A stretch of DNA of 64,000 nt from Hyphomicrobiaceae bacterium. GTDB taxonomy: Bacteria; Pseudomonadota; Alphaproteobacteria; Rhizobiales; Hyphomicrobiaceae. The notes under the pieces were generated by a model. That model made no database searches. It saw only the letters and a program-made list of their open reading frames with translations, and was not told the origin of the DNA. The stretch spans positions 186,001-250,000 of the forward strand of contig JACKJI010000003.1 in assembly GCA_020638035.1 (NCBI GenBank), read 5' to 3'. A program made the position numbers and the translations under genes. The first letter of the stretch is position 1. Every line of letters starts with the position of its first letter. Positions 10,619 to 18,858 of the stretch are shown in pieces.

Positions 10619-10818
10619 CTGGAACCGTCGAAGGAGCGTGAGATGCAGTTGGGGTCATGAAAGACCTTCAATAATATGTACAAAGATTTAGTGCGGACCT
10701 GTGGCCGGTACCCGCTTGATCTGTGTAGGGACATATGGTCCTTTCTTTGGGTTCTGCGTGTTTGTAATCCACGTCGCGTTTTTGTGCGTAAGGGCGCCAC
10801 TCGACGCTGAGGCGGAAT

Positions 10819-12336
10819 GTGAACAGGCTGGAATCATCTCTTTCCGTGCTTCGAAGCACGATGACGATCGCAATCTGCTGCGTTGTCGCCGGTTGTGCGG
10901 TCGCGCCAGAGCCTTTGACGAGTGAGGCGATGGATGCGTTTGCCGCAACCAAGCGCGCTGATGCCACTGCAGGACAGGAGCCGGTTACGCGTGCGATCGA
11001 CCTCTACGAGGCAATCGCGCGGTCTTTGAAATACAACCTCGACGCTCGCGTCGAGGAGCTGCAACGCGATCTCAAGATTCGCGATTTCGAGCGCGCTAGC
11101 TTGAACATGCTGCCGGGTCTGGTCGCGAACACCGGCTATGCGGCGCGTGATGAATTCTCCGGCGGCACGAGCCAGTCGCTGATAACTGGCCAGCAGAGCC
11201 TCGAGGCGTCGACATCTCAGGAGCGCAAGCTCAGGACAGCCGACCTGAGCTTCAGTTGGAACATTCTTGATTTTGGACTTTCTTTTGTTCGCGCCCGCCA
11301 GGCCGCGGATGAAGCGCTGGTGGCTGATGAGGCGCGCCGCAAAGCCATCAACCGCATTGTCGAGGATGTACAGACGGCGTTCTGGCGTGCTGTGAGCAGC
11401 GAGAAGCTGGCTGCTGATCTGCGCGCGCTCGGCTGGCGCGTGCAGGGTGCCATCCGGCGGACCCGCGCTCTTGCTCGCAACAACGAAACCTCACCGATCA
11501 CGGCTATCACATATGAGCGCGAGTTGGTGGAGATCAAGCGTGAGGTTGAACACCTGGAAGGAGAACTCCGCGTTGCCAAGACGCAATTGGCGGCATTGAT
11601 GAACCTCGATCCGGCGACCAGATACTCGCTTGTCCTTCGTAGCAAGGGAATTGGACCGGGCCGATTGGGCGAGCCAGAGCAGATGGTCGACATCGCACTC
11701 AGAAATCGTCCCGAAATGGCGGAAGTCGCGCTCAAGCTCCGGATAAATCGCAACGAGGCACACGCGGCCCTGCTCGAACTGCTCCCGGGTATTCAGCTCT
11801 ACGCCGGCTCAAACTTCGATAGCAACGAGTTCCTTTTCACCAATGACTGGGTGAACTGGGGCGCCAAAGCCAGCTGGAACCTCATGCGGCTCGTCCAATA
11901 TCCCGCACGGCGCGCATCTGTCGAGGCTGGCGACGAACTGCTGAACGAGCGCGCACTGGCTGTAACGATGGCCATTATGACCCAGGTCTATGTCAGCCGC
12001 ATTCGCTACGCACACACCAAGAAGGAACTTGCAACGGCGTCCGAGTATCTGGACGTGCAGACGCGTCTCATAGAGAAGATGCGCATACAGGCTGGCGAGG
12101 ACAGGATCAGCGAGCAGACCCTCATTCGCGAGGAGATGAACACGCTCGTTGCACGCGTGAGAAGGGATATCGCCTTCTCGGCACATCAGAGTGCCATTGC
12201 CAACATGTACTCGACGGTCGGTCGCGATCCTTGCACGCCGGAATTTGTGAGCGAGAACGGCGTCGATGCAATCGCGCAGCTCCTGCGGAGCGGGAATGGC
12301 TGGCATGACGCGTTCTTCCGTGTTGCCGAGCGGTAA
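10819..12336 (+). CDS. TolC-family outer-membrane efflux lipoprotein
   Basis: A 505-residue protein with an N-terminal hydrophobic segment ending in a lipobox (VVAGC, Cys26), so probably lipid-anchored in the outer membrane. An alternative start at Met15 (10861) would keep the lipobox but leave a very short signal. The rest shows the TolC pattern of two repeats of long amphipathic helices: about 55-260 and 280-480, with LSFSWNILDFGLSFVRARQA marking the strand-helix transition. It would form the outer-membrane channel. It sits 200 bases after the adhesin gene and on the same strand, which suggests that it exports the adhesin with the HlyD-type adaptor. TolC family is well supported; the substrate is inferred from context. 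Confidence 0.88.
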   Translation: MNRLESSLSVLRSTMTIAICCVVAGCAVAPEPLTSEAMDAFAATKRADATAGQEPVTRAIDLYEAIARSLKYNLDARVEELQRDLKIRDFERASLNMLPGLVANTGYAARDEFSGGTSQSLITGQQSLEASTSQERKLRTADLSFSWNILDFGLSFVRARQAADEALVADEARRKAINRIVEDVQTAFWRAVSSEKLAADLRALGWRVQGAIRRTRALARNNETSPITAITYERELVEIKREVEHLEGELRVAKTQLAALMNLDPATRYSLVLRSKGIGPGRLGEPEQMVDIALRNRPEMAEVALKLRINRNEAHAALLELLPGIQLYAGSNFDSNEFLFTNDWVNWGAKASWNLMRLVQYPARRASVEAGDELLNERALAVTMAIMTQVYVSRIRYAHTKKELATASEYLDVQTRLIEKMRIQAGEDRISEQTLIREEMNTLVARVRRDIAFSAHQSAIANMYSTVGRDPCTPEFVSENGVDAIAQLLRSGNGWHDAFFRVAER

Positions 12337-12605
12337 TGGATGGCGACACCTGGATCGACAGGGAGGATCGGCGGGCTGTGCCGGCCTTGGCCGGTCCAAT
12401 CATAAGGGTGCCAGGGTTGGCCGCATTGGCAATACATCCCATCATGACCGTGGTGCCGGCGCGATGCCGGACGGCTCAGCTCACGATCGCGACGGACCCT
12501 CGCTAACGCGATCATAAGTGTTTGTTGCCATATTCGCGGGCAGGGACGGCTCTTCGCACTGGCGATTGGCCCCCCTCGCGCGGAAATTCGGCATGAGGAC
12601 CGGGT

Positions 12606-12959
12606 ATGAGTGAGGTTTGCGTGGCGTCTGATCGCTTCTGGCGGGAGTTCAGGTCCGATGTCGCGGGCACGCTGACGGACGAACAGAGGGGCGAGATCGA
12701 GCGTTGTCTCGGCCAGTCCACCGGTTCCGGCAGCAGTGCCCTGGGCGATCTGCGGCTGTCGTTCAAGTGGTTCTTCGTGCGCCTCGCATGGGGACCGGAA
12801 AAGCGCAACTCGGAGCGGATCAAGCAAGATCAGAAGAGTCATCCCGTCATGTCGCGTCGCAATGCGCCGATGCTGGCATCGTTGCTTGCGGGGTACATGG
12901 CGCTTTCCTATGTCGTGGTTGGTCTGGCCGTTCTCTTGCTCGCCTATTTCATCAGCTGA
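12606..12959 (+). CDS. Small hypothetical protein with a C-terminal membrane segment
   Basis: A 117-residue protein of unknown function. The first 60 residues are acidic and helical (FWREFRSDVAGTLTDEQ). A conserved-looking basic stretch follows (FKWFFVRLAWGPEKRNSERI). Residues about 88-116 form a hydrophobic helix (ASLLAGYMALSYVVVGLAVL), consistent with an inner-membrane tail anchor. The sequence GAGGACC lies just upstream of the ATG. It follows the TolC homologue on the same strand after 270 bases, so it may belong to the secretion locus. I do not recognise the family with confidence. Confidence 0.65.
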   Translation: MSEVCVASDRFWREFRSDVAGTLTDEQRGEIERCLGQSTGSGSSALGDLRLSFKWFFVRLAWGPEKRNSERIKQDQKSHPVMSRRNAPMLASLLAGYMALSYVVVGLAVLLLAYFIS

Positions 12960-13491
12960 TCGACGGCCGGACTTGTGACCGGCGGATAACGAGTGGACTG
13001 GACCGCCGGCGAAGTGCCCCCGCGCAATGCGGTACGCATGGCGTTAGCCTTGAGTCGACCATTCTGATCTGGGTTGTTCACCGATGGCCCGTGCCTGCAC
13101 GTGGTCGCGATCGTTACGTCCTGCAATCCTTGTTGGCACCGCACGATCCCCTCTTCCGGACACGGAGACGTTCTGTCGCCCGCGTCAGCTTTATCGGCTC
13201 GCGACGCCGGCATCGAGGCTTTGCCCCTTCGCATTTCCTGGCGATGCATGCCGCGTCTTTCATCATCGAAATCAGCCTCGCCGCCTCGTCGAGCGCTGGC
13301 AGCATTGCTTCCACTTCCACGCACGGTGATGCGAACGAGTTTGCAATTGCCGCGGCGCAGCATCATGCGGAAAATTTGCATAGGGCTATGATGTAGTTAG
13401 AAAAAGTCTTTGTGGCACGAGCTTTGCTCTTGATTAACCAATCTGCGCCGGAGCACCGCGCGCAAGAAACGGCAATCAAGGGAGGCGATGC
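12960..13491. other. Intergenic region upstream of the hydrogenase operon
   Basis: A 532-base non-coding stretch between the small membrane protein and hupS. Its only feature I can defend is the sigma-54 promoter near its 3' end. The 450 bases upstream of that promoter would be where an NtrC-family activator such as HoxA and IHF would bind. I could not identify their sites by eye. Confidence 0.5.
13413..13428 (+). promoter_or_regulatory. Sigma-54 (RpoN) promoter of the hydrogenase operon
   Basis: The sequence TGGCACG, four bases, TTGCT matches the -24/-12 consensus. The GG at 13414-13415 and the GC at 13426-13427 have the required 10-base separation. The -12 element lies about 65 bases before the hupS start, giving a predicted 5' leader of about 50 bases. 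Uptake hydrogenase operons of several alphaproteobacteria are transcribed by RpoN with an NtrC-type activator, which fits the context. Confidence 0.88.
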
Positions 13492-14574
13492 TTGGCGATG
13501 ACCGAGACGTTCTATGAAGTGATGCGGCGGCAGGGAATCACCCGCCGCAGCTTCCTGAAATACTGCTCTCTCACCGCGGCCTCGCTCGGTCTCGGTCCGA
13601 GTTTTGCGCCCAAGATCGCGCATGCCATGGAGACCAAGCCGCGCATTCCCGTGCTGTGGCTGCATGGTCTGGAGTGCACGTGCTGTTCGGAGAGCTTCAT
13701 TCGCTCCGCCCATCCCCTCGCCAAGGATGTCGTGCTGTCGATGATCTCGCTTGATTACGACGATACGATCATGGCCGCCGCCGGACAGCAGGCCGAGGCG
13801 ATCATCGAGGAGACGATCCAGAAGTACGACGGCAATTTCATCCTGGCCTGCGAAGGCAATCCGCCGCTCAACCAGGAAGGCATGAGCTGCATCATCGCCG
13901 GCAGGCCCTACCTCGAGCAGCTGAAGCACGCTGCCAACCACTGCAAGGCGATCATCTCGTGGGGCTCGTGCGCCTCGTGGGGCTGTGTCCAGGCGGCCCG
14001 CCCCAACCCGACTCAGGCGACACCCATCCACCTCGTCCCCGGCCTCGCACCAAAGCCGATCATCAAGGTTCCTGGTTGCCCGCCGATCGCAGAGGTGATG
14101 ACCGCGGTCATCACCTACATGCTCACCTTCGAGAAGCTGCCCGAACTCGACCGGCAGGGTCGGCCGAAGATGTTCTACTCGCAGCGCATCCACGACAAGT
14201 GCTACCGCCGCCCGCACTTCGATGCCGGCCAATTCGTCGAGAGCTTCGATGACGAGGGCGCGCGCAAGGGCTACTGCCTCTACAAGGTGGGCTGCAAGGG
14301 GCCGACGACCTACAACGCCTGCTCGACCGTACGCTGGAACGGCGGCCTGTCGTTCCCGATCCAGGCAGGGCACCCGTGCATCGGCTGCTCGGAGGACGGC
14401 TTCTGGGACAAAGGTGCGTTCTACGACCGCCTTACCGACATCCATGGATTTGGTGTCGAAGCCAATGCGGACGAAATCGGCGGCAAGGCAGCGCTCGTCG
14501 TCGGCGCGGCAGCCGCTGCTCACGCGGCAGTCAGCGCGGTGAAGCGCGCGCGCTCCAAGGGAGGTAACGAATAA
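13492..14574 (+). CDS. hupS: Uptake [NiFe]-hydrogenase small subunit (O2-tolerant type)
   Basis: The electron-transfer subunit of a periplasm-facing, membrane-bound [NiFe]-hydrogenase. A Tat signal (RRSFLK, residues 19-24) ends near IAHA. All iron-sulfur ligands are visible: proximal cluster Cys62, Cys65, Cys160 and Cys196; distal His234, Cys237, Cys262 and Cys268; medial Cys277, Cys296 and Cys299. The two extra cysteines of O2-tolerant enzymes are present: Cys64 in ECTCC and Cys165 in GSCASWGC. The C-terminus carries a hydrophobic anchor (ALVVGAAAAAHAA). The start is either TTG at 13492, six bases after GGGAGG, or ATG at 13498, twelve bases after it. The stop overlaps the hupL start (TAATG). 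Often called hoxK in Cupriavidus. Confidence 0.97.
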   Translation: MAMTETFYEVMRRQGITRRSFLKYCSLTAASLGLGPSFAPKIAHAMETKPRIPVLWLHGLECTCCSESFIRSAHPLAKDVVLSMISLDYDDTIMAAAGQQAEAIIEETIQKYDGNFILACEGNPPLNQEGMSCIIAGRPYLEQLKHAANHCKAIISWGSCASWGCVQAARPNPTQATPIHLVPGLAPKPIIKVPGCPPIAEVMTAVITYMLTFEKLPELDRQGRPKMFYSQRIHDKCYRRPHFDAGQFVESFDDEGARKGYCLYKVGCKGPTTYNACSTVRWNGGLSFPIQAGHPCIGCSEDGFWDKGAFYDRLTDIHGFGVEANADEIGGKAALVVGAAAAAHAAVSAVKRARSKGGNE

Positions 14575-16373
14575 TGCCGGCTATCCAGACACCCAACGGC
14601 TTCAACCTTGATGACAGCGGCAAGCGCGTCGTCGTCGATCCGGTGACTCGGATCGAGGGGCACATGCGCTGCGAGGTCAACGTCGACGCCGACAACATCA
14701 TTCGCAACGCGGTTTCCACCGGCACGATGTGGCGCGGCCTGGAGGTCATCCTGAAGGGGCGCGACCCGCGCGATGCCTGGGCGTTCGTGCAGCGCATCTG
14801 CGGCGTTTGCACAGGCACCCACGCGCTGACGTCGGTTCGCGCGGTCGAGGATGCGCTCAAGATCCAGATCCCGGAGAACGCCAACTCGATCCGCAACATC
14901 ATGCAGCTCTCGCTGCAGATCCACGATCACTTGGTGCACTTCTATCATCTGCACGCTCTTGACTGGGTCAATCCGGTCAACGCACTGAAAGCCGATCCCA
15001 AGGCGACGAGCGAGCTGCAGATTCAGACCAGCCCGCGCCATCCCAAATCATCGCCCGGCTATTTCCGCGACATCCAGACTCGCTTGAAGAAGTTCGTCGA
15101 AAGCGGGCAGCTCGGCCCCTTCAAGAACGGCTACTGGACGAACCCGGCCTACCTTTTGCCGCCTGAAGCCGACCTGATGGCGGTGACGCACTATCTGGAG
15201 GCGCTCGACTTCCAGAAGGAGATCATGACGACGCGCACGATCTTCGGCGGCAAGGATACGCATCCCAACTGGCTCGTCGGCGGTGTGCCGTGCGCGATCA
15301 ACATGGATGGCGAACTGGCGGCTGGTGCGCCGATCAACATGGAACGCCTCAACTATGTTGCGGGTGTCATCGACCGGTCGATCGACTTTGTCGAGAACGT
15401 TTATATTCCGGACATCATCGCCATCGGCTCGTTCTACAAGGGCTGGCTCTATGGCGGCGGTCTGTCGGGCAAGAGCGTTCTCGCCTACGGCGATATTCCC
15501 GATCGCGCCAACGACTATTCGCCGAAAAACCTGATGATGCCATCGGGTGCGATCATCAACGGCAACCTCAAGGAAGTGCACCCCATCGATCTGCGCGATC
15601 CCGAGCAGATCCAGGAGTTCGTGCCGCATTCTTGGTACAAGTATCCAGACGAGGCCAAGGGGCTGCATCCTTGGGACGGCATCACCGAGCCCAATTACAA
15701 GCTCGGTCCGAACACCAAGGGCACCAGCACCAACATCCAGCAGCTCGACGAGAGCGCCAAGTATTCCTGGATCAAGGCGCCGCGCTGGCGTGGGCATGCG
15801 ATGGAAGTTGGGCCGCTTGCCCGCTACGTCGTCGGCTACGCGCAAGGCCATCCCGAGATCAAGGATCAGGTCGACAAGACACTGGCCGCTCTCAACGTTC
15901 CGCTCGACGCACTGTTCTCGACGCTCGGCCGTACCGCGGCGCGGGCACTCGAAGCGCAGTGGGCGGCTCGCAAGCAGAAGTACTTCTTCCAGAAGCTGAT
16001 CGCCAACATCAAGGCGGGTGACAGCTCGACGGCGAACACCGAGAAGTTCGATCCCTCGACCTGGCCCAAGGAGGTCAAAGGCGTCGGCTTCACGGAAGCT
16101 CCGCGTGGTGCGCTGGCCCACTGGCTGCGCATCAAGGACACCAAGATCGACAACTACCAGTGCGTCGTGCCGACCACCTGGAACGGCAGCCCGCGCGATC
16201 TGAAGGGGAACATCGGCGCTTTCGAGGCGTCGCTCATGAACACGAAAGTGGAGCGCGCCGAAGAGCCGGTGGAAATCTTGCGTACCATTCACAGCTTCGA
16301 CCCGTGTCTTGCCTGTTCGACCCATGTGATGGGGCCGGACGGCAAGGAACTCGCCGTCGTCAAGGTGCGCTGA
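14574..16373 (+). CDS. hupL: Uptake [NiFe]-hydrogenase large subunit
   Basis: The catalytic subunit, 599 residues, carrying the Ni-Fe(CN)2CO site for H2 oxidation. The N-terminal motif RICGVCTGTHA gives ligands Cys76 and Cys79. The C-terminal motif DPCLACSTH gives Cys578 and Cys581. His584 marks the site where a maturation protease removes the last 15 residues (VMGPDGKELAVVKVR), so the gene encodes the uncleaved precursor. DPVTRIEGHMRCEV at 22-35 is the usual large-subunit opening. Its ATG overlaps the hupS stop codon, so translation is probably coupled. No HupD-type protease gene lies nearby. Confidence 0.98.
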   Translation: MPAIQTPNGFNLDDSGKRVVVDPVTRIEGHMRCEVNVDADNIIRNAVSTGTMWRGLEVILKGRDPRDAWAFVQRICGVCTGTHALTSVRAVEDALKIQIPENANSIRNIMQLSLQIHDHLVHFYHLHALDWVNPVNALKADPKATSELQIQTSPRHPKSSPGYFRDIQTRLKKFVESGQLGPFKNGYWTNPAYLLPPEADLMAVTHYLEALDFQKEIMTTRTIFGGKDTHPNWLVGGVPCAINMDGELAAGAPINMERLNYVAGVIDRSIDFVENVYIPDIIAIGSFYKGWLYGGGLSGKSVLAYGDIPDRANDYSPKNLMMPSGAIINGNLKEVHPIDLRDPEQIQEFVPHSWYKYPDEAKGLHPWDGITEPNYKLGPNTKGTSTNIQQLDESAKYSWIKAPRWRGHAMEVGPLARYVVGYAQGHPEIKDQVDKTLAALNVPLDALFSTLGRTAARALEAQWAARKQKYFFQKLIANIKAGDSSTANTEKFDPSTWPKEVKGVGFTEAPRGALAHWLRIKDTKIDNYQCVVPTTWNGSPRDLKGNIGAFEASLMNTKVERAEEPVEILRTIHSFDPCLACSTHVMGPDGKELAVVKVR

Positions 16374-16387
16374 GGGAGGCTTGAGAC

Positions 16388-16957
16388 ATGAAGAAGTTGA
16401 AGCTCATCACGGCGACCGCGTTGTCGCTGATCGCCGTCACTGATGCCGCTGTCGCGCATACCGGCCATGGCACGTCGGGGCTCGCATCAGGTCTTACACA
16501 CCCGATGGCAGGTCTCGATCATCTGCTGGCGATGCTTGCAGTCGGCGTTTGGGCAGCAACCCAACCGGTGGCACGAGCGTGGCAGGGCCCGGCGTTGTTC
16601 GTCCTCTTGCTCGCTGCGGGCGCCGGGCTCGGATTGGCTGGCATCGCATTGCCGTTCGTCGAGCCTGGAATTATTGCTTCCGTGGTTTTGTTCGGACTGA
16701 TGATTGCTGCCGGGCGGGCGCTTCCCGCGGGCGCAGGTCTGGCCTTGATCGGTGGCTTTGCCGTCCTGCACGGGCACGCGCATGGCACAGAGGCTGTTGG
16801 GGCCGTCGTGGGGTACATGGCAGGCTTCATGGCCGCAAGTGCCGCGCTGCATCTGACGGGCTATGCGATCGGTCGCACCGCCGCGCTCGTCCGATTTGGC
16901 ATGCCGGTGGCTGGGCTGACGCTTGTCGCGGCGGGCGTTGCGCTCGCCGGAGCATGA
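16388..16957 (+). CDS. hupE: HupE/UreJ-family membrane protein, probable nickel permease
   Basis: A 189-residue integral membrane protein with a cleavable signal (ending AAVAHTGHG) and about six hydrophobic helices. The family motif HPMAGLDHLLAML lies at about 38-50, and a second His-rich motif HGHAHGTEAVG near 128-138. HupE/UreJ proteins are thought to bring Ni2+ into the cell for hydrogenase or urease. It lies 14 bases after hupL, with AGGGAGGC upstream of its start, and is followed closely by the cytochrome b gene, so it is cotranscribed with the enzyme that needs nickel. Confidence 0.92.
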   Translation: MKKLKLITATALSLIAVTDAAVAHTGHGTSGLASGLTHPMAGLDHLLAMLAVGVWAATQPVARAWQGPALFVLLLAAGAGLGLAGIALPFVEPGIIASVVLFGLMIAAGRALPAGAGLALIGGFAVLHGHAHGTEAVGAVVGYMAGFMAASAALHLTGYAIGRTAALVRFGMPVAGLTLVAAGVALAGA

Positions 16958-16967
16958 GGAGGGCGTG

Positions 16968-17684
16968 ATGAGCACCGATACCGCACACGCGCCACATCGC
17001 GAGGAGGCCGTCTATGTCTACGAGGCGCCGCTGCGCCTGTGGCACTGGGTCAACGCCTTCTCCATCTTCACCCTCGCCGTGACGGGCTACCTCATCGGCT
17101 CGCCGCTGCACTCCGTTCCAGGCGAGGCCAGCAATAGCTTCCTGTTCGGCTGGATCCGCTACCTGCATTTCGCGGCTGGCTACATCCTCATCGTCGGTTT
17201 CGTGTTCCGCCTCTACTGGGCATTCGCCGGCAACGAGCACGCCAGGCAGATCTTCCTGCCACCCGTCTGGCGTGGCAGCTTCTGGAGCGAGTTGCTGCAC
17301 GAGGCCCGGTGGTATGCGATGCTCGCCAAGCAACCGCTGAAATACTCGGGGCACAATCCGCTGGCGACGCTCGTCATGCACGTGATGTTCGTGTGGAGCA
17401 TCGTCTTCATGATCGTCACCGGACTGGCGCTCTACGGCGAAGGTACCGGCATGGGAAGCTGGCAGCACACGCTGTTCTCCAGCTGGGTCATCCCATTGTT
17501 CGGCCAGAGCCAGGACGTTCACACCTGGCATCATCTGGGCATGTGGGTGTTCGTCTGCTTCGTCATCATCCACATCTACGCGGCGGTCCGCGAGGACATC
17601 ATGTCCCGCCAGTCGATCATGTCGTCCATGTTCTCGGGGTGGCGGACATTCCGGGACGGCGCGCCGCCTCAGGACAAGAGCTGA
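16968..17684 (+). CDS. hupC: Ni/Fe-hydrogenase b-type cytochrome subunit
   Basis: The 238-residue membrane cytochrome b that anchors the hydrogenase and passes electrons to the quinone pool. Four membrane helices are visible, with likely haem histidines in LWHWVNAF (His26), in YLHFAAGYIL (His67) and in HTWHHLGMWVF and VIIHIYAAV near the C-terminus. I chose the ATG at 16968 because GAGGAGGG lies just upstream and the MSTDTAHAPH N-terminus fits the family; the frame stays open further upstream. It closes the operon and is followed by an intrinsic terminator. Called hoxZ in Cupriavidus. Confidence 0.96.
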   Translation: MSTDTAHAPHREEAVYVYEAPLRLWHWVNAFSIFTLAVTGYLIGSPLHSVPGEASNSFLFGWIRYLHFAAGYILIVGFVFRLYWAFAGNEHARQIFLPPVWRGSFWSELLHEARWYAMLAKQPLKYSGHNPLATLVMHVMFVWSIVFMIVTGLALYGEGTGMGSWQHTLFSSWVIPLFGQSQDVHTWHHLGMWVFVCFVIIHIYAAVREDIMSRQSIMSSMFSGWRTFRDGAPPQDKS

Positions 17685-17716
17685 AGCCGTCAGCAGGAAC
17701 GACTGGAGCAATGAGA

Positions 17717-17743
17717 GCGGGGCCGATCTGGCCCCGCCTTTTT
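17717..17743 (+). terminator. Intrinsic terminator of the hydrogenase operon
   Basis: A perfect 8-bp stem GCGGGGCC/GGCCCCGC with loop GATCT is followed by C and five T. It lies 33 bases after the hupC stop and marks the end of the hupSLEC transcript. Confidence 0.9.
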
Positions 17744-17859
17744 GCTTGGGGCAGGGCGCATTTTTTTGAGCCCCAGCGTGCCGCTTGCTTTGCCGTCGAA
17801 CACGGAGGCCTGATCCAATATCGCCAGCGCGAATACGGGGCCGCGCGGGAAACGTCACG

Positions 17860-18633
17860 TCAGCCTCGGTTCAGCCCTTGATGATCGGCGTCGGCAGAGT
17901 GGCTTGCCGGCAGTCCCTCGATGATCCGCGGCACCTTGGTGCGCTTGCGGATCCAGCTCACGCCGACGAGGTCGTAGAGCCCCACCAGCGCACGGTTGAG
18001 ATTGTTGTACTTGGAAACGCCGGCAATTCGCGGCCGGTCGTTCACCGGCACGTAGGCGACCTCATGGCCATAGGTCTGGAACAGCGCCGGCAGGTAGCGG
18101 TGCATCGAGGTGAAGAACGGCAGACGCAAGAAGACGTCACGCCAGTAGGCCTTGATGCCGCAACCGGTGTCTGGGCATTCGTCCTTCAACACGGCGTCCC
18201 GGATCCAGTTGGCGGCCTTGGAGGCCCACCGCTTCGAGCCCGTGTCCTTGCGCGACGTGCGCCAGCCGTTGACCAGCGCCGGTCCTGGCATACCCGGCTC
18301 CGCTAGCCGCGCCACCAGCTTGGGAATATCGCGCGGGTCGTTCTGTCCGTCGCCATCCATGGTCGCGATCACCGGGCTGGAGGCGGCCGTGATCCCTGAA
18401 CGCAATGCTGCGCTCTGGCCGCTGCGCTGGTCGTGCCTCAGGTACCTGAGACCGGGATGTTTGCCCGCGCGGATCAGCGCCTTGATCTCCTCGCCCGTGG
18501 CGTCCGTGCTCGCGTCGTCGACGACGATCACCTCCGCCAACATCTCGGTGGGAACGTGTTCGTAAGTTTCCGTAACGAGGCGTCCGATGTTTCCGGCCTC
18601 GTTGAGCGCCGGAATAACGACGGTGATGCGCAT
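17860..18633 (-). CDS. Family 2 glycosyltransferase, polyprenyl-phosphate sugar synthase-like
   Basis: A 257-residue GT2 enzyme. It opens with MRITVVIPALNEAGNIGRLV, then has the DDAS motif (IVVDDASTDATGEEI) and DGDGQNDP, the metal-binding motif of the dolichol-phosphate mannosyltransferase (DPM1) subgroup. It probably transfers a sugar from a nucleotide donor to undecaprenyl phosphate at the cytosolic face. The frame extends upstream of 18633 but the conserved fold begins there. It is divergent from a GT39 protein, which would use such a lipid-linked sugar, so the two may form one pathway for modifying lipid A or another envelope glycan. The substrate is not determined. Confidence 0.9.
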   Translation of the reverse strand: MRITVVIPALNEAGNIGRLVTETYEHVPTEMLAEVIVVDDASTDATGEEIKALIRAGKHPGLRYLRHDQRSGQSAALRSGITAASSPVIATMDGDGQNDPRDIPKLVARLAEPGMPGPALVNGWRTSRKDTGSKRWASKAANWIRDAVLKDECPDTGCGIKAYWRDVFLRLPFFTSMHRYLPALFQTYGHEVAYVPVNDRPRIAGVSKYNNLNRALVGLYDLVGVSWIRKRTKVPRIIEGLPASHSADADHQGLNRG

Positions 18634-18858
18634 GTCGGACCTGATCTGTGGGCTTCTGCCGGCCCGTGAGCTTTCGCCGGAAACGGGACACGACACCTTG
18701 TCTTGGAACCGCAAACGCCGTTCCCCGGGGGACATCCGGCTTTCCGGCCGGAGACTACCAGTCTTCCCGTCGGGCTCTCAACCTTGTAAATGACCGCGGC
18801 AGGACGGCGATCCGGCCGCGGCATGTGCCGTGAGCTGAGCCGGGAGAGGCGATCGGAC

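Noticed and set aside
10726..10755. Possible terminator hairpin between the adhesin and the TolC gene
   Set aside because: The stem is only four or five base pairs (GGAC/GTCC) before TTTCTTT; too weak to call.
13363..16325. Long minus-strand open frames antisense to hupS and hupL
   Set aside because: They overlay proven hydrogenase genes and have no recognisable protein content; a by-product of high GC.
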